This document shows positions 1 to 6,455 of a DNA stretch of 10,503 bases, piece after piece. The notes beneath the pieces were generated by a model. That model was given only the letters and a program-made list of their open reading frames with translations. It did no database searches and was not told where the DNA came from. The position numbers and the translations under genes are program-made. The stretch lies in contig QHUF01000172.1 of assembly GCA_003221075.1 (NCBI GenBank), forward strand, positions 1 to 10,503, written 5' to 3'. Within the stretch, counting starts at the first letter, position 1. Every line of letters begins with the position of its first letter. Source of the DNA: Gemmatimonadota bacterium (GTDB lineage Bacteria; Gemmatimonadota; Gemmatimonadetes; Gemmatimonadales; GWC2-71-9).

Positions 1-279
1 GTCGAGCGCATCCTCGAGACGCACCGCCGAACCGGCGCCCCCGCGGTCGTCCCGACGTTTGCAGAGCGGCGGGGTCATCCCGTGATCTGGGGATCCGCGT
101 TGTTCGGCGAGCTGCTGGAGAGCTCGGAAGCGACGCGCGAGGGCGCGCGGGCAGTCCTGCATAAGCATGAAAAGGAAGTGGTGGGCGTCCCGGTGGACGA
201 TCCGGCGGTGATCGACCAAATCAATACGCCGGACGACTACGAGCGGCTCGTGAGGGAGTGGAATCGAGACATCTACTAG
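1..279 (+). CDS. MobA-like nucleotidyltransferase, C-terminal part
   Basis: The reading frame is open from base 1 to a TAG stop at 277-279, so only the last 92 residues are visible and the start lies upstream. The segment GHPVIWGSALFGELL, followed by a G-R/A-rich helix, then VVGVPVDDPAVIDQINTPDDY, is the usual C-terminal layout of GT-A-fold NTP transferases of the MobA/MocA type: a substrate-loop GHPV, then an aspartate-rich strand, then a 'D-I-N-TP-x-DY' end. Family members transfer CMP or GMP to molybdopterin or activate other small phosphates. The substrate cannot be told from this fragment, and the N-terminal nucleotide-binding motif is outside the window. A probable intrinsic terminator begins 23 bases past the stop, which suggests that its transcription unit ends here and is separate from the suf operon. 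Confidence 0.75.
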   Translation, partial: VERILETHRRTGAPAVVPTFAERRGHPVIWGSALFGELLESSEATREGARAVLHKHEKEVVGVPVDDPAVIDQINTPDDYERLVREWNRDIY

Positions 280-301
280 CGTAATCCCGACAAAACCATT
301 A

Positions 302-327
302 GGATTCCCATCTGGGGAGCCATTTTT
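302..327 (+). terminator. Probable intrinsic terminator between the nucleotidyltransferase gene and sufB
   Basis: GGATTCCC (302-309) pairs with GGGGAGCC (314-321) around an ATCT tetraloop, with one A-G mismatch and one G-T wobble. It is followed at once by ATTTTT (322-327). A GC-rich stem with a T run directly after it is the classic rho-independent form, although the T run is short. It ends 41 bases before the sufB start. If the suf promoter lies upstream of it, the hairpin could instead act as an attenuator in the suf leader. Confidence 0.55.
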
Positions 328-358
328 GTAGCCAAGCGTATGTGCGCTAAGGACTTCC

Positions 359-362
359 GGAG
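359..362 (+). promoter_or_regulatory. Shine-Dalgarno site of sufB
   Basis: GGAG lies 5 bases before the ATG at 368 and decides this start. An earlier ATG at 340 is in another frame. The site matters because the leading genes farther downstream lack such a site, so the organism appears to mix led and leaderless messages. Confidence 0.65.
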
Positions 363-367
363 CTCGA

Positions 368-1801
368 ATGACCAGTATTGAAGCCCACGTCCAGCAACCG
401 TACAAGTACGGCTTCGTCACCGACATCGAATCTGAGGTCGTGCCGGCCGGCTTGAACGAGGACGTGATCCGCCTGATTTCGGCCAAGAAGGGCGAGCCGG
501 AATGGATGCTGGAGTGGCGCCTGAAGGCGTATCGCAACTGGCTCAAGATGTCCGAGCCGCATTGGCCCAACGTGAAGTACGGGCCGATCGACTATCAGGC
601 GATCAGCTACTACGCGGCCCCCAAGAAGCTCCCCAAGCTCGATTCGCTCGATCAGGTCGATCCCAAGCTGGTCGCGACCTTCGAGAAACTGGGAATTCCG
701 ATCGAGGAGCAGAAGCGCCTTACCGGCGTCGCGGTCGATGCGGTCTTCGATAGCGTCTCGGTCGCGACGACGTTTCAGGCGGAGCTCGCCAAATTCGGCG
801 TGATTTTCTGTCCCATCTCGCAGGCGATCCGCGAGCACCCCGAACTCGTCCAAAAGTATCTCGGCACGGTCGTGCCGCACAACGACAATTACTTCGCGGC
901 GCTGAATACTGCCGTCTTCACCGACGGCTCCTTCGTCTACGTGCCGAAGGGTGTGCGCTGTCCGCTCGAGCTGTCGACCTACTTCCGCATCAACGCGTCA
1001 TCGACCGGCCAGTTCGAGCGGACGCTCATCATCGCGGAGGAGGGCAGCTATGTGAGCTACCTCGAGGGCTGCTCGGCGCCGATGCGGGACGAGAATCAGC
1101 TCCACGCCGCGGTCGTCGAGCTCGTCGCGCTCGAGCGCGCCACGATCAAGTATTCGACGATCCAGAACTGGTACCCGGGCGACGAAGAGGGTAAGGGCGG
1201 GATCTACAACTTCGTCACGAAGCGCGGCAAGTGTGCCGGTGCGAACTCCAAGATCTCGTGGACGCAGGTCGAGACCGGATCGGCGATCACGTGGAAGTAT
1301 CCAGGCTGCATCCTCCAGGGCGACAACTCGATCGGCGAGTTCTACTCGGTGGCGGTCACCAGTCACAAGCAACAGGCCGACACCGGTACCAAGATGATTC
1401 ACCTCGGCAAGAACACGCGCTCGACGATCGTGTCGAAAGGCATTTCGGCGGGCCGCGGACAGAACACCTACCGCGGGCTCGTGAAAATCATGAAGGGCGC
1501 CGAGGGCGCGCGTAACTACTCGCAGTGCGACTCGATGCTCATCGGTGACAAGTGCGGCGCGCACACCTTCCCGTACATCGACGTGCGCAACAGCACGGCG
1601 ATCATGGAGCACGAGGCGTCCACGTCGAAGATCGGCGAGGATCAGATCTTTTATCTGCGCCAGCGCGGCCTGTCCGCCGAGGATGCGGTCTCGATGATCG
1701 TCAACGGCTTCTGCAAGGAAGTATTCAAGGAGCTGCCGATGGAGTTCGCCGTCGAAGCGACGCGGTTGCTTGGGATCAGCCTGGAAGGGAGTGTCGGGTA
1801 A
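368..1801 (+). CDS. sufB: Fe-S cluster assembly scaffold protein SufB
   Basis: SufB forms the SufBC2D complex with SufC and SufD in the cytoplasm and is the main scaffold on which a nascent Fe-S cluster is built. The product is 477 residues, the normal family length. The N-terminal region (about 1-100) contains the family feature of a short basic segment, EWMLEWRLKAYRNWL. The C-terminal half is the right-handed beta-helix domain, ending with the conserved NGFCKEVFKELPMEFAVEA. Cys387 (in NYSQCDSML) and the acidic/His trio Glu414-His415-Glu416 (MEHEAS) match by C-terminal alignment the residues I recall as important for cluster assembly in E. coli SufB (Cys405 and Glu432-Glu434). The start is ATG 368 with GGAG 5 bases upstream. 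It is the first gene of the suf operon, and its stop overlaps the sufC start by one base (TAATG). No regulator gene such as sufR or iscR lies next to it in the window. Confidence 0.97.
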   Translation: MTSIEAHVQQPYKYGFVTDIESEVVPAGLNEDVIRLISAKKGEPEWMLEWRLKAYRNWLKMSEPHWPNVKYGPIDYQAISYYAAPKKLPKLDSLDQVDPKLVATFEKLGIPIEEQKRLTGVAVDAVFDSVSVATTFQAELAKFGVIFCPISQAIREHPELVQKYLGTVVPHNDNYFAALNTAVFTDGSFVYVPKGVRCPLELSTYFRINASSTGQFERTLIIAEEGSYVSYLEGCSAPMRDENQLHAAVVELVALERATIKYSTIQNWYPGDEEGKGGIYNFVTKRGKCAGANSKISWTQVETGSAITWKYPGCILQGDNSIGEFYSVAVTSHKQQADTGTKMIHLGKNTRSTIVSKGISAGRGQNTYRGLVKIMKGAEGARNYSQCDSMLIGDKCGAHTFPYIDVRNSTAIMEHEASTSKIGEDQIFYLRQRGLSAEDAVSMIVNGFCKEVFKELPMEFAVEATRLLGISLEGSVG

Positions 1802-2556
1802 TGCTCGAGGTCAAAGGGCTGCGCGTCGCCGTCGCCGGTACGGAGATCCTCAAAGGTGTGGATCTCACGATTCGCAAGGGCGAAGTCCACGCGATCATGG
1901 GGCCGAACGGCTCGGGCAAGAGCACGCTCGCCCAGGTGCTCGCGGGACATCCGGCATACACGGTGCTCGCCGGCACCGCGACGTACGAGGGCAAGGATTT
2001 GCTCGACATGAAACCGGAGGAGCGTGCGCGTGCCGGTGTCTTCCTCGCGTTCCAGTATCCGGTGGAGATTCGCGGTATCACGAATTCCTATTTCCTTCGG
2101 TCGGCGCTGAACGCGCTTCGCAGGGAGCGGGGGGAACCGGAGCTCGATCCGATCGACTTCCTGCAGTTTCTCGAACAGAAGCTCAAGGCAATTGGTTGGG
2201 ACGACTCGATGATGAATCGTCCCGTGAACGAAGGGTTCTCCGGCGGCGAAAAGAAGCGCAATGAGATCCTGCAGCTCGCGGTGCTCGAGCCGCGCCTGGC
2301 GATCCTCGATGAGACGGACTCAGGGCTCGACATCGATGCGTTGAAAACCGTCGCGGAAACCGTGAACAAGCTGCGGAGCCCCGATCGCTCGTTCTTGATC
2401 GTGACGCACTACCAGCGGCTCCTGAACTACATCACGCCCGACGTGGTGCATGTCCTCGCCGACGGCCGGATCGTGAAGACCGGCGGGCCCGAATTGGCCC
2501 AGGAACTCGAGTCTCGCGGCTACGACTGGCTGCGTGATGGCGTAATGGTGTCGTGA
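1801..2556 (+). CDS. sufC: Fe-S cluster assembly ATPase SufC
   Basis: SufC is the ABC-type ATPase that drives conformational change in the SufBCD complex; it is cytoplasmic and not a transporter. The 251 residues contain Walker A GPNGSGKST (34-42), the SufC-specific signature FSGGEKKRNEI, a Walker B of the form LAILDETDSGLDIDAL with the typical T after the catalytic Glu, and the H-switch in VTHYQRLLNYI. The frame is open upstream to 1552, but that part overlaps sufB and is not SufC-like. ATG 1801 gives the family's canonical N-terminus MLEVKGLRV and follows an AAGGGAG motif at 1785-1791. It overlaps sufB by 1 base and sufD by 4 bases, indicating translational coupling. Confidence 0.97.
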   Translation: MLEVKGLRVAVAGTEILKGVDLTIRKGEVHAIMGPNGSGKSTLAQVLAGHPAYTVLAGTATYEGKDLLDMKPEERARAGVFLAFQYPVEIRGITNSYFLRSALNALRRERGEPELDPIDFLQFLEQKLKAIGWDDSMMNRPVNEGFSGGEKKRNEILQLAVLEPRLAILDETDSGLDIDALKTVAETVNKLRSPDRSFLIVTHYQRLLNYITPDVVHVLADGRIVKTGGPELAQELESRGYDWLRDGVMVS

Positions 2557-3875
2557 CGATGGCAGTGAAAACAGGCTCGAAAACCGACTCGGTAGAACGG
2601 CTCGTCGGTTCCTATCACGCATGGGCGACCAACGGTGCGTCCCGCGTGCCTGCCTGGCTCAAAGATCTGCGCGAAGGCGGGATCACCCGCTTCGGCGACC
2701 TGGGCTTCCCCAACATGAAGCAGGAGGCGTGGCGCTTCACGAGCGTCGCGCCGATCGCCGAAGGCGCCTTCGAGCTGGCGAAGCCGCCCGCCCGTGTCCC
2801 GACGCTCGACGACATCCGGCCCTTCTTGCTGCTCGAGGCTGGGCCACGTCTTGTGTTTGTTGACGGCTTTTTTCAACGCTCTCTCTCGACGCCTTTTTTC
2901 GACGACGTTCAAAGCCTGGCCCACGTCGTTACGCATCGACAGGATCTCATCCGCCAGCACCTCGGCCAGTACGCCGCTACGCAGGACCGGCCCTTCTCCG
3001 CGCTGAATACCGCGTTCGTGAGCGACGGAGCATTTGTTCACGTGCCGGCCAAAGCGACGATCGCGGAGCCGATCCAGCTGTTGTTCCTATCGACGGGCGG
3101 GAAGCCTGTGGTGACCCATCCTCGCAATCTCGTGGTCCTCGAGCGTGAAGCACGCGCGAGCATCGTCGAGACCTACGCGTCGTTGAGCCAGGGTACGTAT
3201 TGGACGAACAGCGTCACCGAGGTCGTGGTGGGAGAGGCGGCGAGGGTCGATTATCATCGCGTCCAGCGCGAAAGTCCCCGCGCCTATCACGTAGCCACCA
3301 CGCAAACGCATCAAGGCCGGGACAGCACGGTCAATCTGCACACGGTCGCATTCGGCGGGGCGCTCGCGCGCCACGACATCGGCGCCGTCATGGCGGGCCC
3401 GGGTGGGACGCTGATCCTGAACGGGCTGTACCTGCTCGCCGGCGAGCAGCATGCCGATCATCACACCACGATCGACCATGCGGCGGACCACTGTGAGAGC
3501 CACGAGTACTTCAACGGCGTGCTCGACGGGAAGTCGCGCGGCGTGTTCACCGGACGCATCATCGTGCGGCCGGGCGCCCAGAAGACCGACTCGAAGCAGA
3601 CCAACAACAATCTCCTGCTCTCGGGCCAAGCGCACGCCGACAGCCAGCCGCAGCTCGAGATCTACGCCGACGACGTGAAGTGCACGCATGGCTCGACGGT
3701 AGGACCGCTCGATCCGCGCGCGCTCTTCTATCTGCGCAGCCGTGGCATTGGCGAGCGCGAGGCCCGCCGACTGCTGACCTACGGGTTCGCCACCGAGATC
3801 CTGGGCCGCATGGGCGTGGCTCCGCTGCGTGCGGAGCTCGACGCAATAGTGCGGGGTCGCCTGGCGGAGCCATGA
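2553..3875 (+). CDS. sufD: Fe-S cluster assembly protein SufD
   Basis: SufD is the partner of SufB in the SufBC2D scaffold; in E. coli it supports iron acquisition and cluster formation. The N-terminal region has MKQEAWRFTSVAPI, the usual SufD 'E-x-W-R/K-x-T' segment near the start. The beta-helix core runs to a highly conserved C-terminus: HHTTIDHAADHCESHEYF, FTGRIIVRPGAQKTDSKQT, and DDVKCTHGSTVGPLD. His379 in that last motif sits where E. coli SufD has the functionally important His360. Length is 440 residues from the GTG at 2553, which forms a GTGA overlap with the sufC stop. An in-frame ATG at 2559 would give 438 residues and cannot be excluded, since neither has a clear Shine-Dalgarno site. 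The downstream gene sufU starts in a 4-base ATGA overlap. Confidence 0.95.
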   Translation: MTMAVKTGSKTDSVERLVGSYHAWATNGASRVPAWLKDLREGGITRFGDLGFPNMKQEAWRFTSVAPIAEGAFELAKPPARVPTLDDIRPFLLLEAGPRLVFVDGFFQRSLSTPFFDDVQSLAHVVTHRQDLIRQHLGQYAATQDRPFSALNTAFVSDGAFVHVPAKATIAEPIQLLFLSTGGKPVVTHPRNLVVLEREARASIVETYASLSQGTYWTNSVTEVVVGEAARVDYHRVQRESPRAYHVATTQTHQGRDSTVNLHTVAFGGALARHDIGAVMAGPGGTLILNGLYLLAGEQHADHHTTIDHAADHCESHEYFNGVLDGKSRGVFTGRIIVRPGAQKTDSKQTNNNLLLSGQAHADSQPQLEIYADDVKCTHGSTVGPLDPRALFYLRSRGIGEREARRLLTYGFATEILGRMGVAPLRAELDAIVRGRLAEP

Positions 3876-4330
3876 ACGACCTGGGCGAGCTCTATCAGCA
3901 AGTCATCCTCGATCACAACCGCAATCCGCGGAACTTCAAGCGGCTGGAGTCGGCGAATCGCCGGGCCGAGGGCAACAATCCGCTGTGCGGCGACCGCATC
4001 CAACTGTTCGTGCAGCTCGACGGCGATACCATCCGCGATATCGGATTTCAAATGCCGCAGGGCTCGGGGTGCGCGATCTCGAAGGCCTCGGCGTCGCTGA
4101 TGACCGACGCCGTGAAGGGAAAGCCGGTGAAGGACGCCGAAACGATGTTCGAGGCGTTTCGCGAGATGCTCGCCGGCGGCGCGAACGCGCCGGGCAAGCT
4201 GGCGGCGTTTTCGGGCGTGCGTGCGTTTCCCAGCCGCATCAAGTGCGCGAACCTGGCGTGGCACGCGCTGCACGCGGCGTTGCAAAACCGCGCCGAGCCC
4301 GTGACGACCGAGTCGGCCAAGGACTTCTGA
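3872..4330 (+). CDS. sufU: Zinc-dependent sulphur acceptor SufU
   Basis: SufU accepts persulphide sulphur from SufS and passes it to the SufBCD scaffold. It replaces SufE in organisms such as Bacillus. The 152-residue product has the IscU/SufU fold motifs in order: the N-terminal LYQQVILDHNRNPRNF, then NPLCGD with Cys39 and Asp41, then GSGCAISKASASLM with Cys67, and FPSRIKCANLAWHAL with Cys125. These four residues match the Zn/sulphur-transfer site (two Cys, one Asp, one catalytic Cys) known for Bacillus SufU. The extra segment between the helix after Cys67 and Cys125 (FREMLAGGANAPGKLAAF...) is typical of SufU and absent from IscU. The longer open frame upstream overlaps sufD and is spurious; ATG 3872 begins the conserved N-terminus. 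It overlaps sufD by 4 bases and sufS by 1. Confidence 0.95.
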   Translation: MNDLGELYQQVILDHNRNPRNFKRLESANRRAEGNNPLCGDRIQLFVQLDGDTIRDIGFQMPQGSGCAISKASASLMTDAVKGKPVKDAETMFEAFREMLAGGANAPGKLAAFSGVRAFPSRIKCANLAWHALHAALQNRAEPVTTESAKDF

Positions 4331-5559
4331 TGCTCGATACCGCGCGGATCCGCCCCGACTTCCCGATTCTCACGAAGAAGGAGAACGGGAGCCGGCTCGT
4401 CTATCTCGACAACGCGGCGACCAGTCAAAAACCGCGCAAGGTCATCGACGCGATCGTCCACTACTACAGTTTCCACAACGCCAACGTGCACCGCGGCGCG
4501 TATGCGCTCGCGGTCGAGGCCACGGACGCCTACGAGGCCGCCCGCACCGCGGTCGCCCGGTTCGTGAACGCATGGACCCGGGAGGGCGTCGTCTTCACGC
4601 GCGGCACCACGGAGTCCATCAATCTGGTCGCCGCGTCGTGGGGCCGTGCCAATGTGGGGCGCGGGGATACGGTCGTGGTCACGGCGATGGACCATCACTC
4701 GAACATCGTGCCGTGGCAGATCCTGTGTCAGGAGAAAGGCGCCACGCTCCGGATGGTCGAGATCACGGAGGACGGACGGATCGACCTGTCCGACTTCGGG
4801 CGGGCGCTCGAGGCGAAGCCCAAGATCGTCGCCTTCCCCTACGTCTCGAATTCGCTGGGGACCGTGAATCCCGCGGCGCAGCTGAATCGGCTCGCGCACG
4901 CTGCCGGTGCGGTCACCGTGGTGGACGGGGCGCAGTCCAGCCCTCACCTCCGGGTGGACGTGCAGGCGATCGATTCCGACTTCTACGCGCTGTCCGGCCA
5001 CAAGATGCTCGCCCCCATGGGGAGCGGGGCGCTGATCGCGAAGCCGGCGCTGCTCGACGCGATGCCCCCCTACCACGGTGGCGGCGAGATGATCGAGCGG
5101 GTGTGGGACGACCATTCCAGTTGGAACAAGATCCCTCACAAGTTCGAAGGCGGGACGCCGAACGTGGAGGCCGCCGTGGGGCTGGGCGCGGCCATCGCCT
5201 ATCTCGAGCAGCTGGGATTGGACAACGTCTCCGCGCACGAGCAGGAGCTCGCCCGCCTGACGATCGAGCGGCTGTCCCAGATCGAGGGTGTCACGGTCTT
5301 TGGACCGCGTGAGCATCGTGCCGGCGTCGTGCCGTTCACCTACGGCGACATTCATCCGCACGACCTGGCGACGATCCTGGACAAAGACGGCGTCTGCATT
5401 CGCGCCGGCCATCACTGCACGCAGCCGCTCATGCGCCGGCTCGGCGTCGCCGCCACGGCGCGTGCGTCCTTCTACATCTATAATGACGTCGACGACGTCG
5501 ATGCCTTGGTAACCGCCGTACGAAAAGCGGGCGAGCTCTTCGGTGTCCTAGCGTCGTAG
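4330..5559 (+). CDS. sufS: Cysteine desulfurase SufS (class V PLP enzyme)
   Basis: SufS converts L-cysteine to L-alanine and leaves a persulphide on its active-site Cys, here handed to SufU. The 409 residues include the N-terminal YLDNAATSQKP, the substrate/PLP region GTTESINLVA, the conserved DHHSNIVPWQ, DGAQSSPH with the PLP-interacting Asp, SGHKMLAP with the Schiff-base Lys225, and RAGHHCTQPLM with catalytic Cys363. The short loop around the Cys fits group II (SufS/CsdA) and not IscS. The frame is open far upstream, but ATG 4330 gives the normal length, begins the family-like MLDTARIRPDFPIL, and overlaps the sufU stop by one base (TGATG). It closes the suf operon. Its last codons are part of the first unit of the 16-bp repeat that precedes the next gene. 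Confidence 0.97.
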   Translation: MLDTARIRPDFPILTKKENGSRLVYLDNAATSQKPRKVIDAIVHYYSFHNANVHRGAYALAVEATDAYEAARTAVARFVNAWTREGVVFTRGTTESINLVAASWGRANVGRGDTVVVTAMDHHSNIVPWQILCQEKGATLRMVEITEDGRIDLSDFGRALEAKPKIVAFPYVSNSLGTVNPAAQLNRLAHAAGAVTVVDGAQSSPHLRVDVQAIDSDFYALSGHKMLAPMGSGALIAKPALLDAMPPYHGGGEMIERVWDDHSSWNKIPHKFEGGTPNVEAAVGLGAAIAYLEQLGLDNVSAHEQELARLTIERLSQIEGVTVFGPREHRAGVVPFTYGDIHPHDLATILDKDGVCIRAGHHCTQPLMRRLGVAATARASFYIYNDVDDVDALVTAVRKAGELFGVLAS

Positions 5560-5596
5560 TATCGTAGCGTCGCCTCACCCTAGCGTCGCTTTACCT
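5549..5596 (+). repeat. Three direct repeats with exact 16-bp period upstream of the ABC exporter genes
   Basis: The 8-mer TAGCGTCG occurs at 5549, 5565 and 5581, exactly 16 bases apart. Units two and three (TAGCGTCGCCTCACCC and TAGCGTCGCTTTACCT) agree at 13 of 16 positions. Unit one shares only the first 8 bases and includes the sufS stop codon. The array ends 7 bases before the proposed -10 element of the following gene. It could be a set of tandem operator sites for a regulator contacting about 1.5 helical turns per unit, or the decayed remains of a tandem duplication. Confidence 0.6.
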
Positions 5597-5602
5597 TCCT
5601 CA

Positions 5603-5608
5603 TAGTTT
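5603..5608 (+). promoter_or_regulatory. -10 element of a likely leaderless promoter, ABC exporter ATPase gene
   Basis: TAGTTT lies exactly 6 nt before the ATG at 5615, and no Shine-Dalgarno sequence is present (the gap is CCCCGC). That spacing would put the transcription start on, or next to, the A of the start codon. The same hexamer and gap occur before mnmG. No clear -35 is seen; the third 16-bp repeat covers that region. Confidence 0.5.
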
Positions 5609-5614
5609 CCCCGC

Positions 5615-5941
5615 ATGGCTGAACCCGTCATCGTCGACCGCGTCACCAAGCGCTTCGCGGGACACACCGCGGTCGATTCCCTTTCCCTGAGTGTTTCCTC
5701 CGGCATCATCTACGGCTTGCTCGGTCCCAACGGCGCCGGTAAGACCACGACGCTGCGCATGATCATGGACATCTACGAGCCTGACGGCGGCGAGGTCCGG
5801 CTGTTCGGTCAGGTCGGGGGCGGCCGCGCGAATTCCGCGCGGATCGGGCTTGGGTCTTGCCGATTGGCGGCTGCGCAAGGTGTCCGATCTCTCCAAGGGG
5901 ATGCAGCAGAAGGTGCAGTTCATTTCGACGATCCTGCATGA
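5615..5941 (+). pseudogene. ABC-2 exporter ATPase, N-terminal fragment (gene broken by deletion and frameshift)
   Basis: This is the first part of a NatA-like ABC ATPase that would power the permease encoded just downstream. Residues 1-78 are normal: MAEPVIVDRVTKRF, Walker A GPNGAGKTT (37-45), then the MIMDIYEPDGGEVRLFGQ segment, and RIG at about 76-78, which in relatives begins the Q-loop (usually RIGYLPEERGLY). From codon 79 the frame reads unrelated low-complexity residues to a stop at 5939-5941, while the genuine continuation resumes in the +1 frame at about 5850. The Q-loop and most of the helical subdomain, some 45 codons by comparison with the family layout, are missing. Without the Q-loop and signature on the same chain this product should not work as an ATPase. 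ATG 5615 is preceded by a leaderless-type -10 and not by a ribosome site. An assembly error is a real alternative. Confidence 0.8.
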
Positions 5942-6455
5942 TCCCGAGCTCGTGATTCTCGACGAGCCATTCTCCGGTCTCGATCCCGTCAACTCGCAGG
6001 TGCTCCGCGACACCGTGATCGACTACCGGCGCCAGGGAAAGACGGTGCTCTTCTCCACGCACATCATGGAGCACGCCGAGAAGCTGTGCGACCGGCTGTG
6101 CATCATCGCGCGCGGCAAGAAGCTGATCGACGGCACCCTGGCGGAGGTGAAGAGCACGCACGGCGGCAAGCATGTCATCGTCGCGTTCGACGGCAGCCAG
6201 GGGAACGCGCAGCAGATCTTCGCCGACCGCCGCCTGGTGGCCAAGTTCCAGGACTTTGGCCAGCAGGCGGAGCTCGAGCTGGCTCCTGGCGCCGATGCCC
6301 AGGAGATCCTCAAGGCGCTGGTCGAGTCCGGCGCGCGCCTCGCGCGGTTCGAGCTGGCGAGTCCTTCGCTCCACAAGATCTTCGTGGACCTCGTGGGTCC
6401 GGAGGCCGCGACGGCGACAGCCACCGGCGCAGGCAATGGTGGTGCCCGTGCATAA
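5850..6455 (+). pseudogene. ABC-2 exporter ATPase, C-terminal fragment (second half of the broken gene)
   Basis: This frame continues the ATPase from GLADWRLRKVSDLSKGMQQK. It carries the ABC signature LSKGM (fragment residues 14-18), Walker B LVILDE (34-39) followed by PFSGLDP as D-loop, and the H-switch His71 in FSTHIMEHAEKLCD. A C-terminal accessory domain of the type found in NatA/YhaQ-like exporters follows, from about residue 85, with SPSLHKIFVDLVG near the end. There is no Walker A on this piece. The first usable initiation codon is a TTG at 5850, inside the N-terminal fragment's out-of-frame tail, so efficient translation is doubtful. The stop TAA (6453-6455) overlaps the permease start, as expected for an ancestral coupled ATPase-permease pair. 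The good conservation of this half suggests the lesion is recent or artefactual. Confidence 0.8.

Noticed and set aside
3985..4329. Upstream in-frame extension of sufS to 3985
   Set aside because: It overlaps the whole second half of sufU, has no homology to cysteine desulfurases, and the ATG at 4330 gives the normal start and length.
4048..5415. A 455-codon open frame on the minus strand opposite sufU and sufS
   Set aside because: It is complementary to two well-identified genes and has the composition expected of an antisense frame.
5615..5941. Programmed ribosomal frameshifting as the explanation of the ABC ATPase split
   Set aside because: No slippery heptamer is evident at the junction, and the Q-loop region is missing altogether, which frameshifting would not restore.
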